24,310 nt of DNA from DASPJR01 sp035628505 (lineage in GTDB: Bacteria > Planctomycetota > SZUA-567 > H5-PLA8), in assembly GCA_035628505.1 (NCBI GenBank), contig DASPJR010000023.1, forward strand, positions 1 through 24,310, read 5' to 3'. Positions 6,557 through 15,000 of the stretch are shown here, one piece after another; position 1 is the stretch's first letter; every line of letters begins with the position of its first letter. The notes below the pieces were generated by a model. The model was not told the origin of the DNA, did not search any database, and worked only from the letters and a program-made list of their open reading frames with translations. Made by a program: the position numbers and the translations under genes.

Positions 6557-6992
6557 TGCCCAGAGTTCTAATGCTATTGCGGCGAGCGAGGGGACGATAA
6601 GCCCTCCAATCAGCAAAGCGCCTCAGCACGCCACCTATCACGATGCCTTACACTATACGCTCATTTTGTTGCATTACGTTTTGACTAAGTCGAGTCCGCC
6701 ACAGGAATAAAAACTTTCGCGTGTTGCGTTACGTGTTGCGCAACACGCAACTTCTTGTATTGCAAAACCTTCTGGAACAAACCACCGGATTATCTCCAAG
6801 TGTCGATACGAGCGGAGGTTATGACGACCAGGGCCTCCGAGTGGCAAGGAGTAGTCGCTTGGCAACTATCAATCTCCGCTCACTCATTCAGATGGCGCAC
6901 ACGCCGTAGTGCTACACATACGACAACGCTGGACGTGTCAGTCTGCACCCGTCTACCTCCCACGTCAGCTTGCGCTCGTTAACCTCGGGTGC
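6557..6992. other. Intergenic region with GTTGCGTTACGT repeats and palindrome
   Basis: No convincing gene is present. GTTGC(A/G)TTACGT occurs near 6669 and 6724. GCGTGTTGCG at 6719-6728 is repeated inverted at 6739-6748, and CGTGTTGCGCAACACG at 6732-6747 is a perfect 16-bp palindrome. This could be an operator or a relic of a mobile element; no regulator gene lies beside it. Short frames here, on both strands, have no recognisable protein features. Confidence 0.4.
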
Positions 6993-7019
6993 CACCCGTC
7001 TCGCCGTTTGAGACGGGTG
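6993..7019. repeat. REP hairpin, left of RAYT
   Basis: A perfect 10-bp stem, CACCCGTCTC (6993-7002) with GAGACGGGTG (7010-7019), sits in the context CGGGTGC-hairpin-C. The hairpin at 7630-7655 is the same element in opposite orientation. Together they bracket the REP-associated transposase, as known for this family. Confidence 0.8.
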
Positions 7020-7020
7020 C

Positions 7021-7039
7021 AGGATGGGCTTAGCATCCT
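7021..7039. repeat. Small hairpin before RAYT start
   Basis: AGGATG (7021-7026) and CATCCT (7034-7039) form a 6-bp stem directly after the left REP and nine bases before the chosen transposase start. It may be part of the REP unit or affect translation. Confidence 0.4.
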
Positions 7040-7047
7040 CAGGCGAT

Positions 7048-7617
7048 ATGGAACAGTCAACTCCGCACCGCAAGCGCAACAAGAAATACAACACCCCCGG
7101 GCACGCTCACTTTCTGACGTTCTCGTGTTACCGCCGCATGGCGTTTCTCACCAACGACACCTGGCGGCAGTGGCTTGCGGAATCAATCCGCGCAAAATGT
7201 GATGAGTTTGAATACGGATTGTGGGCGTATGTGTTCATGCCTGAGCACGTTCACCTGCTGCTCAAACCGCACCGCGAGATGTACGATCTGGCCAAATTTG
7301 AGCAGCGCTTTAAACTTTCCTTTGCGCGCAAGCTGATTGTTCACTTGTCGCGAGTGAATTCGCCTTTGCTGCAGTCGTTGCGCGTGAAGAACGGCTATCG
7401 CGTCTGGCAGGAGGGCGGCGGACACGATCTAAACATCTGGTCGATGAAGAAGGCGATCGAGAAGGCGGAGTATTGTCACGGAAATCCGGTGAAGCGGCGG
7501 CTGGTGAAATCAGCAGAGGAATGGCGCTGGTCGAGTTTCCGCTGGCTGGTGCAAGGTAAGCGCGAGGATGCGCCGCTGCGCTTGGATGCCTGGGACGAGA
7601 CTCTACTGGAAGACTGA
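7048..7617 (+). CDS. REP-associated tyrosine transposase (RAYT, Y1_Tnp)
   Basis: A 189-aa single-domain HUH-type nuclease related to IS200/IS605 TnpA. Features are an N-terminal RRMAFL preceded by HFLTFSCY, the metal-binding HUH motif within MPEHVHLLLKP, a central FEQRFKLSFARKL, and the catalytic-tyrosine helix EYCHGNPVKRRLV followed by WRWSSFRWL, all hallmarks of REP-associated transposases (PF01797). This family nicks single-stranded DNA at REP hairpins and is thought to spread them. Matching inverted REPs at 6993-7019 and 7630-7655 fit that role. ATG 7048 is used; ATG 7024 overlaps a hairpin and lacks a ribosome binding site. The protein looks intact, so it could still act on REPs elsewhere. 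Confidence 0.93.
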   Translation: MEQSTPHRKRNKKYNTPGHAHFLTFSCYRRMAFLTNDTWRQWLAESIRAKCDEFEYGLWAYVFMPEHVHLLLKPHREMYDLAKFEQRFKLSFARKLIVHLSRVNSPLLQSLRVKNGYRVWQEGGGHDLNIWSMKKAIEKAEYCHGNPVKRRLVKSAEEWRWSSFRWLVQGKREDAPLRLDAWDETLLED

Positions 7618-7629
7618 GCGCCAAGAACG

Positions 7630-7655
7630 CACCCGTCCCAACGGCGGGACGGGTG
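7630..7655. repeat. REP hairpin, right of RAYT
   Basis: CACCCGTCCC (7630-7639) and GGGACGGGTG (7646-7655) form a perfect 10-bp stem. The reverse complement nearly matches the left REP including its GGTGC flank. Where they differ (CTC/GAG against CCC/GGG) both strands of the stem change together, so pairing is kept. A partial related sequence, GATGCCACCCGCCAGGTGC, lies near 7700-7718. Confidence 0.8.
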
Positions 7656-7811
7656 GCACCCGAAATCAAAAGCGCAAGCTGATGTGGGAGCGATAGACGG
7701 ATGCCACCCGCCAGGTGCTAAAATTGGCAGATTTGAACGAATGGTACAGACCGTTAATGCTTCGAGAACTGCTCAACGACAAACCCAGCGTTCGGTACAA
7801 GGTATGCTGAA

Positions 7812-8849
7812 ATGGTAAATGACATGATTTCAATTCAACTTGGAACCTACGCTCAAGGCAAAGACGTTTTTCGGCTATTCGACTTTCTTAAATCTGATAA
7901 TTGTCGAGTGAGTGCAATTCGTATAATGTCGGAAACTGGAATCATATCGCCAAAAGAACTTCCAACTAAGGTTTTTCCACTTTTTCAAGCAACGTGGAGA
8001 TTGTCACAATTTGGACACAATCCTCTACTGAAGGACGTTGAGTTCCACCTTCACCTTGAAGTCTCTCCTACGTGTGAGTTATGGCCAACTCTTGAAGGGT
8101 CTTTCTCGATAGTGAACTCTAACTTCGATCGCGGATTTAATTCGTTTATTTCTCACAAGATGCGACGCATTAAACTTCTTGGAATAAAGAGTTTCCCTAC
8201 TTACTTGCGAATTGTTGCTAACGGTCCGCTCGATCTTTCTGGCGCCCGTGCGTTAGTCGAACACGAGTTAAAACCCACCTATCAATTACATCACTTGGGA
8301 ATCATAAATATCGGTATTTGTCGCGACCTCGAACCAGACTTGGATCATTCAAAAAGATGGTTTCGCCAAATATCCAGCCAGCATGATTTTGTTTTCGGAA
8401 CGAAATGCGGCATTTGCACCAAGAATTACTTTTCAATTGGCGCTTCACGGAACAACATTTTAGGTACCGAGGGATCGTCCATAAAAGGGGAGATTAGTGC
8501 CATAAAAATCGGCGATCGCAAATTCTTTACTATGGGGCAAATTGCAGAGATGGAGCGGAAGAATATTTTGCCACTTGACGAAGGTAGAATATGGTACCCG
8601 CTCATAGCGGATCACTACTGCAAGATGTTAAAAGTTCCGTTCTCTTCAATGCTAGCAGCGTCTGGACAAATTGTACTATTTCGTGAACGCGAGGCGCGAA
8701 TTGAATACAGGTTTAAAAATTTAAGTAAGCATTTGCCGCATTCGCATAGAATCTGGATGGCCCATAAGGAAGAATTCGCTTTGTACTCACAAAAGATTCA
8801 AGATTATCTGCGTGGCCACTATTTTAAAACGGTTTTACCATTGAACTGA
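7812..8849 (+). CDS. Orphan hypothetical protein, AT-rich
   Basis: A 345-aa soluble protein that I do not recognise. No signal peptide or TM helix is apparent. Visible features are an N-terminal MISIQLGTYAQGKDVFRLFDF, a possible paired-cysteine site TKCGICTKN mid-chain, and a basic C-terminal third (REREARIEYRFKNLSKHLPH). ATG 7812 has AAGG nine bases upstream; ATG 7824 is an alternative. Base composition and codon use are clearly more AT-rich than in the flanking genes (many AAA, ATT, TTT codons), and the gene sits next to a REP/RAYT cassette. This is consistent with horizontal acquisition. No partner gene is adjacent, so no function is offered. Confidence 0.65.
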   Translation: MVNDMISIQLGTYAQGKDVFRLFDFLKSDNCRVSAIRIMSETGIISPKELPTKVFPLFQATWRLSQFGHNPLLKDVEFHLHLEVSPTCELWPTLEGSFSIVNSNFDRGFNSFISHKMRRIKLLGIKSFPTYLRIVANGPLDLSGARALVEHELKPTYQLHHLGIINIGICRDLEPDLDHSKRWFRQISSQHDFVFGTKCGICTKNYFSIGASRNNILGTEGSSIKGEISAIKIGDRKFFTMGQIAEMERKNILPLDEGRIWYPLIADHYCKMLKVPFSSMLAASGQIVLFREREARIEYRFKNLSKHLPHSHRIWMAHKEEFALYSQKIQDYLRGHYFKTVLPLN

Positions 8850-8943
8850 GGTGTAACGTGTAGACGTGAAGGAGCACGGGGGGGGGAAGAGATTTCGGGG
8901 GCGGACTGAGTGTGAATTTGAGCACGATCTGGCAGGGCTGGTT

Positions 8944-9147
8944 ATGGTACGCGCAGTGAGCTGGATGCAGAAGAAGAGTAACGTGCGCCCTGACAAAGAA
9001 ACCAGTCAACTGATCGCAGTCCTTGCCGCCCTTGGAATGCTGGCCCTCGTCTTTGTCCTGTTCAAGCTCGGCGTCTTCACCGCCCTCGGCCAGATGTTCG
9101 TCGCTAAGTCCACGCAGCACTTCCGAGACGTGGGCAAGGACGCATAG
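8944..9147 (+). CDS. Small single-TM protein, copy 1 (shortened)
   Basis: A 67-aa frame with a basic/polar N-terminus (MQKKSNVRPDKETSQ) and one TM helix (LIAVLAALGMLALVFVLF), followed by LGVFTALGQMFVAKSTQHF. Nearly the same protein is encoded around 10772-11100. Compared with that copy, TAG at 9145 replaces a GAG codon, so the conserved C-terminal tail (KPQTVVL...) is lost although it is still readable downstream. ATG 8944 has AGGG six bases upstream; GTG 8866 is a possible longer start whose upstream DNA also resembles the second copy. It may be expressed as a short form or be decaying. The family is unknown to me. Confidence 0.45.
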   Translation: MVRAVSWMQKKSNVRPDKETSQLIAVLAALGMLALVFVLFKLGVFTALGQMFVAKSTQHFRDVGKDA

Positions 9148-9183
9148 AAGCCGCAGACCGTCGTCCTGAAGACCGCGTCTTGT

Positions 9184-9258
9184 TAGTTCCGGGGACACCA
9201 TACCCAATGTTTTTATCGAACATCGCGCGAGAGATTGAGTAAGGTGTCCCCCGAACTA
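9184..9258. mobile_element. 75-bp terminal-inverted-repeat element
   Basis: TAGTTCCGGGGACACC (9184-9199) and GGTGTCCCCCGAACTA (9243-9258) are inverted repeats matching at 15 of 16 positions, enclosing 43 bases. From memory, GTTC-GGGGACACC ends are a common non-autonomous repeat in many genomes, often near REP-type transposases. It lies where copy 1 of the small TM gene loses similarity to copy 2. Confidence 0.65.
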
Positions 9259-9300
9259 CCCTGGTGACGTGCCGGGGACGATGCTGTACAAAGGACAGCA

Positions 9301-10002
9301 ATGAGCGCCGGAATCAACGCTGCTTTTCAGTGGACGCCTGTGGGGAGACTGATCGTCTTCACTCTCGCTGCGTCGTCGATCTGGTGCCTGCTGGCTGAAT
9401 TCTACGGCCTGTGTTCGATGCAGACGTTCACCTTGTACGTTTCAATTCCGGCGCTCACTCTGCTTGGCTTGATTGGAATTCTCGATGCCCGCCTGGGTGA
9501 CGGCCGGCTCTGGAGAATGCTTGTGTTGAGCGGTATCGTCGGCTTTGCTGCGGCCATTGCCTATGACCTGTTCCGCATCCCGTTCGTCTTTTCCAGCGAG
9601 CTGGGAATCAGCGACACCGTGCCGCATCTGCCGCTGTTCAAGGTTTTCCCTCGGTTCGGAGCGATGATTCTTGGCGAGCCGGTTGAGCAGACTTCGTATT
9701 CACTGGCCTCGCAAGTGATCGGCTGGACCTACCACTTCAGCAATGGAGTCACGTTCGGCATGATGTACGCGGCCATGATCGGCGATGGAACGAAGCGGCA
9801 CTGGGGATGGGCGGTGGTCATGGCGGTGGGCTTGGAACTGGCCATGCTGCTCACGCCCTATCCCACTTTTTTCGGAATCAAAGTAGCCGCGACATTCGTC
9901 GTCGTCACGCTGGCGGCCCACATGATCTTCGGCGTCAGCATGGGATTGCTTTTCCGCAAACTATCGGTGCGTCTCGGACCGCGGCTTCAGTTGGCGAAGT
10001 GA
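9301..10002 (+). CDS. Six-helix integral membrane protein
   Basis: A 233-aa polytopic membrane protein of unknown function. Hydrophobic helices are seen near residues 17-35, 43-62, 71-92, 145-160, 168-185 and 192-217. A longer loop between helices 3 and 4 (FVFSSELGISDTVPHLPLFKVFPRF) leads into YHFSNGVTFGMMYAAMIG and WGWAVVMAVGLELAMLLTPY. Conserved-looking polar residues within helices (His-Phe-Ser-Asn, Glu) suggest a transporter- or enzyme-like role, but I cannot name the family. AAAGGA before ATG 9301 supports the start. It interrupts what appears to be copy 1 of a duplicated small-TM/methyltransferase module. Confidence 0.75.
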   Translation: MSAGINAAFQWTPVGRLIVFTLAASSIWCLLAEFYGLCSMQTFTLYVSIPALTLLGLIGILDARLGDGRLWRMLVLSGIVGFAAAIAYDLFRIPFVFSSELGISDTVPHLPLFKVFPRFGAMILGEPVEQTSYSLASQVIGWTYHFSNGVTFGMMYAAMIGDGTKRHWGWAVVMAVGLELAMLLTPYPTFFGIKVAATFVVVTLAAHMIFGVSMGLLFRKLSVRLGPRLQLAK

Positions 10003-10055
10003 AGCGGTTCGGGGTGAGTTCCACGCTCGTTCGCGAAGCCAACCCTGAGACACTT

Positions 10056-10262
10056 TTAAGATTTCAATGCCGTGCCGCGATACGTGTAGCCCCACAGGCG
10101 CGGCGTCTTTGGCAGGTAGAATTTCTCGCATCTTTGAATCGCTAATGGCGAGTCGCTCACGAGCCGTTCCATGTCGCGATTGAGATGGCAGCCACCGGCG
10201 AGGGCTTTCTGCATCCCGTTAAGACGGTTCTGCCAGCGCGCCAGAGAAGGCGAGAGACCGTG
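10056..10262 (-). pseudogene. 3' remnant of SAM methyltransferase (duplicate)
   Basis: About 205 bases closely match the 3' end of the methyltransferase at 11134-11761. The match encodes its C-terminal part (SLARWQNRLN..., KFYLPKTPRLWGYTYRG) and ends with its own TAA at 10056-10058. The copy breaks off at about 10262 and lacks the SAM-binding domain, so it is a dead fragment. It also has a 6-bp in-frame deletion relative to the longer copy. Confidence 0.8.
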
Positions 10263-10306
10263 TGCGGTCGAAATAATTTCGGCTAAGATTACAGCTCAGT
10301 ATCCGT

Positions 10307-10312
10307 AGGAGA
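10307..10312 (+). promoter_or_regulatory. RBS supporting a TTG start
   Basis: AGGAGA lies eight bases before TTG 10321, and no ATG in the frame has a comparable site. This favours TTG as the true start of the following small membrane protein. Confidence 0.6.
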
Positions 10313-10320
10313 GATAAGAC

Positions 10321-10662
10321 TTGTTTCGACCGCGAATACATTTAATATCCATCATTCTTATGCCAGTTCTGGCTGGAATTTTAATGTGGCTCAACTTTAG
10401 CTTAACAGTAACATCCCGCGGACAGAGAGATAGCTCGAAAGGGATCATCGAGTTAGCTCTGATAGAGCAGGGCTGGCCAACAACATTTAGACGCGGCGTG
10501 ACGGAATGCCAACTGGGAAGTAGGGATACAAAAGTCGCATTTGGTCCGGTGATGCTCCTAGAAGTAGCGTTTAACTTATTTTTTGGGTTTTGCACCATCA
10601 TTATTGCTATTACTTTAATAGAACTTATAACACAGAAACCACAGAGTCTTCGAAAAGGCTAG
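10321..10662 (+). CDS. Small two-TM planctomycete-type protein
   Basis: A 113-aa protein starting at TTG. The N-terminus RPRIHLISIILMPVLAGILMWLN is a TM helix preceded by a basic cap. A ~45-residue loop contains IEQGWPTTFRRG, and a second TM helix (FNLFFGFCTIIIAITLIELI) ends in a short basic tail. From memory, the 'RPRIHLS...AG.LMW.N ... GWP ... W.L/E.LI.RR' pattern is a frequent family of unknown function in Planctomycetota, often in multiple copies; this supports the taxonomic guess. The gene is noticeably AT-rich compared with the secreted giants nearby. No partner or function can be assigned. Confidence 0.7.
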   Translation: MFRPRIHLISIILMPVLAGILMWLNFSLTVTSRGQRDSSKGIIELALIEQGWPTTFRRGVTECQLGSRDTKVAFGPVMLLEVAFNLFFGFCTIIIAITLIELITQKPQSLRKG

Positions 10663-10687
10663 TATTGACATAGAAGTCTTTACCTAG

Positions 10688-10718
10688 AAAAACTTCCGCT
10701 AACTGGAAGCACGTTTTT
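10688..10718 (+). terminator. Possible terminator after small TM gene
   Basis: CTTCC (10693-10697) pairs with GGAAG (10705-10709), and AAAAAC/GTTTTT can extend the stem across a small internal loop. It ends in a T-run at 10714-10718, 26 bases past the stop at 10662. The stem is short, so support is moderate. Confidence 0.4.
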
Positions 10719-10771
10719 CTTCTATCGCAGCCTACTTTTTAGTCCGGCATCGCGACCGCAGCGGGAAAGGT

Positions 10772-11100
10772 ATGAAGAAGGATGCCGGGGAAGGAGATTT
10801 GGGCGGCGGACTGAACGTTACGACTCCCTTTTCGGGAGAGAACTTACCCGTGCGCCGTGACAAAAAACCCGTCAACTGATCGCAGCCGGTGCCGCCCTTA
10901 TGATGCTGGCCCTCGTCTTCGTCCTGTTCAAGCTCGGCGTCTTCACCGCCCTCGGCCAGATGTTCGTCGCTCAGTCCACGCAGCACTTCCGAGACATGGG
11001 CAAGGCCGCAGAGAAGCCGCAGACCGTCGTCCTGAACTCCGGCGAGCGCATCGGCCTGCAGGATGGTGAACGGAGAGAGTTGAAAGAGACCGAACGATAG
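10772..11100 (+). pseudogene. Small single-TM protein, copy 2 (frameshifted)
   Basis: From ATG 10772 the frame runs MKKDAGEGDLGGGLNV... and stops at TGA 10877 after an A6 run (10862-10867). Adding one A there restores a continuous ~110-aa protein: polar N-terminus, TM helix (LMMLALVFVLF), LGVFTALGQMFVAQSTQHF, and a charged tail (EKPQTVVLNSGERIGLQDGE). The downstream part is open alone from ATG 10900 to 11100 (66 aa) and might still be made. It is paralogous to the frame at 8944-9147, which keeps the upstream frame but has an early stop. The two copies are thus damaged in different places. An assembly error in the homopolymer is possible. Confidence 0.6.
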
Positions 11101-11133
11101 TTGCTGAAGGTGGGTTGTGCCAGGTAACCACTT

Positions 11134-11761
11134 TTATCTGCCAATTTTTAATGCCGCGCCGCGATAGGTGTAGCCCCACAGGCGCGGCGTCTTTGGCAGG
11201 TAGAATTTCTCGCATCTTTGAATCGCTAATGGCGAGTCGCTCACGAGCCGTTCCATGTCGCGATTGAGATGGCAGCCACCGGCGAGGGCTTTCTGCATGC
11301 CGTTAAGACGGTTCTGCCAGCGCGCCAGAGAAGGCTCGGGCGAGAGACCGTGTTCGACGAAAAGGAATTTTCCACCGGGCTTCAGGACCCGGGTGAATTT
11401 CGCGCAGTGCCTGCTCGACGTTCGGAATGCTGCACAGCGTCCACGTGCTCACGACGGCATCGTAGGTACTTTCCGGGAGAGGTAGCGGCGCGCCGGCATC
11501 GAGCGGCAGCGTTTTGACCTGAATGCCAGATTCGCGCACGCGCTTCTCGGCTTTCCTGCTGAGTCTGCCATTGGGCTCGATGACGGTGAGCTCGCTGATG
11601 TCTTCAGGATAGAACGGAACGTTTCTCCCCGTTCCAAATCCGACTTCCAGAACAGAACCGTGAACCGTGGGGATCAGGATACGGCGCTGCTCGGTTAAGA
11701 CCTCGGCCGACATGGCCAGGTCAAGCAGCCACGGAAAAACGTAAGAATAGTAGAGGCCCAT
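11134..11761 (-). pseudogene. Class I SAM methyltransferase with a single-base frameshift
   Basis: From ATG 11761 (GAGGTGAG just upstream) the frame encodes an N-terminal PWLLDLAMS, the SAM-binding motif I VLEVGFGTGRNVPFYP, the acidic VIEPNG of motif II, and DAVVSTWTLCSIPNVEQALREIH. It then falls out of frame at the CCCGGG at 11388-11393. With one base removed the normal family sequence continues (RVLKPGGKFLFVEHGLSPEP ... KFYLPKTPRLWGYTYRG) to TAA at 11134-11136, giving about 208 residues, the usual length for this UbiE/PMT-like group. Either the gene is recently inactivated or the extra base is a sequencing error. The C-terminal 200 bases are duplicated at 10056-10262. The substrate is not evident. 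Confidence 0.8.
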
Positions 11762-11922
11762 CTCACCTCTTCGGCTTCAACCACTTTCACAAAGCGTATC
11801 ATAGAAACAGCACCAGCTCAGGTAATTGTTCTGCCAACTTGTTTCCAGCTCTCCTCTTATATCCGTAGTGACGAATCCAATTGCCGCCCGCAAGCGGCCA
11901 TACGGACTTAATGCACTCGTGC

Positions 11923-11936
11923 AGAAAATATTTTCT
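11923..11936. promoter_or_regulatory. 14-bp palindrome upstream of the lyase gene
   Basis: AGAAAATATTTTCT is a perfect palindrome about 80 bases before ATG 12014, with a small GC hairpin (GCCGC/GCGGC) at 11883-11898. It could be an operator for the lyase gene. The rest of 11762-12013 holds no gene I can support; the two short minus-strand frames there show no recognisable features. Confidence 0.3.
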
Positions 11937-12013
11937 AAAGCACGTGTGACGCACGCGTTCCAGCGGCACCCCACTATCGACAAAGGGCTCCGATCTCACG
12001 CGAGGAAACCGCC

Positions 12014-15000
12014 ATGCTGCGCAACCTGTCCGCCTCAGCCGCCTGCCTCCTTATCGTCCTCACCGCCAGCGCGAATGCCGTCGAACGCGCGCATCCGTAC
12101 CTGTACTTCAGCGCCAGTGAGATCGCCGGCATGCGCACCAGATTCCAGGCGGCACCGTACGCAACCAAGCGCACGACGCTGATCAACAACGCCAACGCCG
12201 AGCTCTCCAGTTCGGTCAGCAGCGGCACGTTCGATATTCCGCGCACGCGCCGCGCGCTGGGAATTACGGGGCTCTGCGCGTTCGCTTACGTCGTCACCGG
12301 CGATGTGAAGTATGCCACTCGCGCAAAGCAGGAAGTCGACGGGCTGATGTCCGCCTCGTCGTGGACGAGCGTCCAATTCCTGGCCACCGGCGAAGCCTGT
12401 ACGGCCGCGGCGCTCTACTATGACTGGTGCTACGACACGATGACCGAAACGCAGCGCGCGACCTTCCGCACGCAGCTTCTGGACAAGGGCATCCGGCCGT
12501 ACATCAACGCCGTCAACACCAATGCGTGGTGGGCGAACAATTATGTCAGCAACTGGTCAGGCGTCGTGAATGGCGGATGCGGCCTGGCGGCGCTGGCCAT
12601 CTACGACACGCACGCCGACGCGCAGACGGCGGTGAACCTGGCCTGGACGAAGATCCCCACCTTTCTCACCGGCTTGCATGAAATGGACGGCGGCAGCCAC
12701 GAAGGCGTGATGTACTACACCTACGGCGCGCAGTTCGGCTACTACTTCACCACGGCCGCTTCACGCTTCTTCGGCAACGACAAGGGCCTCTTCGCGGACG
12801 CGACCAGCAAGTTTGCCGGCTACTGGAGCGTCTACATGCAGGGCACGGACAACCGCTATGCCAACTTCAACAATATGGATGAATCTACTTTTGAAAACTT
12901 CCCGCCCGCGAATTACGAAGGCGGCCCCAACAGCGGGCTTGCCGCTCTGTTCGAATCCAAAGTAAGCGGCGGCGATCAGCTCCTGACCTGGGCGGCGGAC
13001 GTTGGCGGCGACAGCTGGTACTGGAAGTCGAGCTCGCCTTTCTGGTTCCTGTGGCGTCGCAACGCGCCCTCCGTCACGAAGCCGACTCTCGACACGACGA
13101 CGCTGTTCCGCGGATCGGGACAGGCCATCTGGCGCTCGCCGTCGTTGTGGTTCGCGCTGAACGGCGGCTGGACGAGCAATCAGTCGCATTACAACCGCGA
13201 CCTGGGAACGTTCGTGCTCAACTACAACAACGAGCGGCTCGTGTGTGATCACGGGTACGGCGAAACCGATTCCGCGCAGCACTCGACTATCGTCCTCAAT
13301 GGCACCGGCCAGCTCCAGAACGTCGAAGGCAGCTATAAGCGTTTCGGCACAGGCAGCAATTTCCGCTACCTCGCGGTTGATCTGTCGACCTGCTACGGCT
13401 CAGGACTGACAAAATTTCTGCGCCACGCGGTGATGGTCAACGACAGCTACATCGTGCTACTCGACGACCTGAGCGGCCCCGGCACGCCGGACTTTGAATG
13501 GCGGCTGCAGACGCGCGGCACCGTCAGCGCCGTCGCCGCCGAGAAGCGCGCGACGATCAGCCGGTCAAACAAGCTCCACGTCGTTGCCGCCGCGCCATCG
13601 GATGCCGCAGTATCGATGGGAACGCTGAGCATCGATAATAACTCAGTCACGCGGCAGTTCGTGAAGATCCGCCCGGGCGTCAAACGCGCCAATGAAACGT
13701 TCGTGACCGTGCTTTATCCTACGGGCTCAACGGGAACAAACCCGACCGCGAGCTTTAACACAACGAACGGTACGCTGAGCGTCGTTCGCAGCGGCGGCAC
13801 GGACTCGATCGTGTTCACCAAAGACGCGAGCGGCAAATGGTTTCTCAGCAGCGTCAATGGTGTGAGCGCCGCCGCGGTCGGCGATGGTTCGCAGCGCACG
13901 CTCACCCCATTCCGCGGCACGGCCCCCGCGAAAGTCGCCACGCCCACGATTTCACCTAACGGCGGCTCGTTCACGGGTTCGACTTCGGTGACGCTCGCCT
14001 GCGCGACCACAGGCGCGACGATCCGCTATACGCTCGATGGCAGCACGCCTTCGGCAACGTCCACGGCGTACACTGCCGCGCTGACGATCAGCTCAAGTGC
14101 CACACTCAAGGCGCGCGCCTTCAAGTCCGGTATGACCGACAGCGACACCGCCAGTGCCGCCTTCACGATTACCGCTCCTGCGAAGGTCGCTACGCCCACG
14201 ATTTCGCCTAACGGCGGCTCGTTCACGGGTTCAACGTCGGTGACGCTCGCCTGCGCGACCACTGGCGCGACGATCCGCTACACGCTCGATGGCAGCACGC
14301 CTTCGGCGACTTCCACCGCGTACACGGCCGCACTGACGATTAGCTCAAGTGCCACACTCAAAGCACGCGCCTTCAAGTCCGGCATGACCGACAGCGACAC
14401 CGCCAGCGCCGCCTTCACGATTACCGCTCCGCCGCCGGCGCAGTCTGTCGCCAGCTTCACGCTGGTGAATGCGGAGACGGGGCAGCCGATCAGCGGGTTT
14501 GATCCGCTTCCGAACAACGCGACGCTGGATCTTTCGGCGCTGCCAACGCGCAAGCTGAACATCCGCGCCAATACCTCGCCGGCGACGGTCGGAAGCGTCG
14601 GCTTCAACCTGGACGGCAACGCGAATTATCACACGGAAAATGTCGCGCCTTACTTCCTGGCTGGAGACACCGGAAGCTGGACGCCGGCCGTCGGCTCCCA
14701 CACGCTGAGCGCCACGCCGTACACGTCCTCATCTCGTGGCGGAACGGCCGGCACGACTCTTTCGATCTCCTTCAAAGTCGTCGACCCGCTGCTCGTCTCG
14801 ATTACGGCGGTTTCTTCAGGCAAGACGTACCTGATGGGCGTGGCGCAGGTCGGCGCGCTACAGTACATCGATCGAAGCTATACAATAAATTCGCTGAGCA
14901 CGCAGCTCAGCGGCGGTCTGCTCATACGGCAGGCCAATGACGACAAGCTGCTCACTACGACATCGCACCTCTCCTTCACGGTGAACCAGGCCGCGATCGT

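Noticed and set aside
11777..11999. Two overlapping minus-strand frames upstream of the lyase gene as small genes
   Set aside because: They have no ribosome binding site, no recognisable motif and conflicting frames; the DNA more likely holds the lyase promoter.
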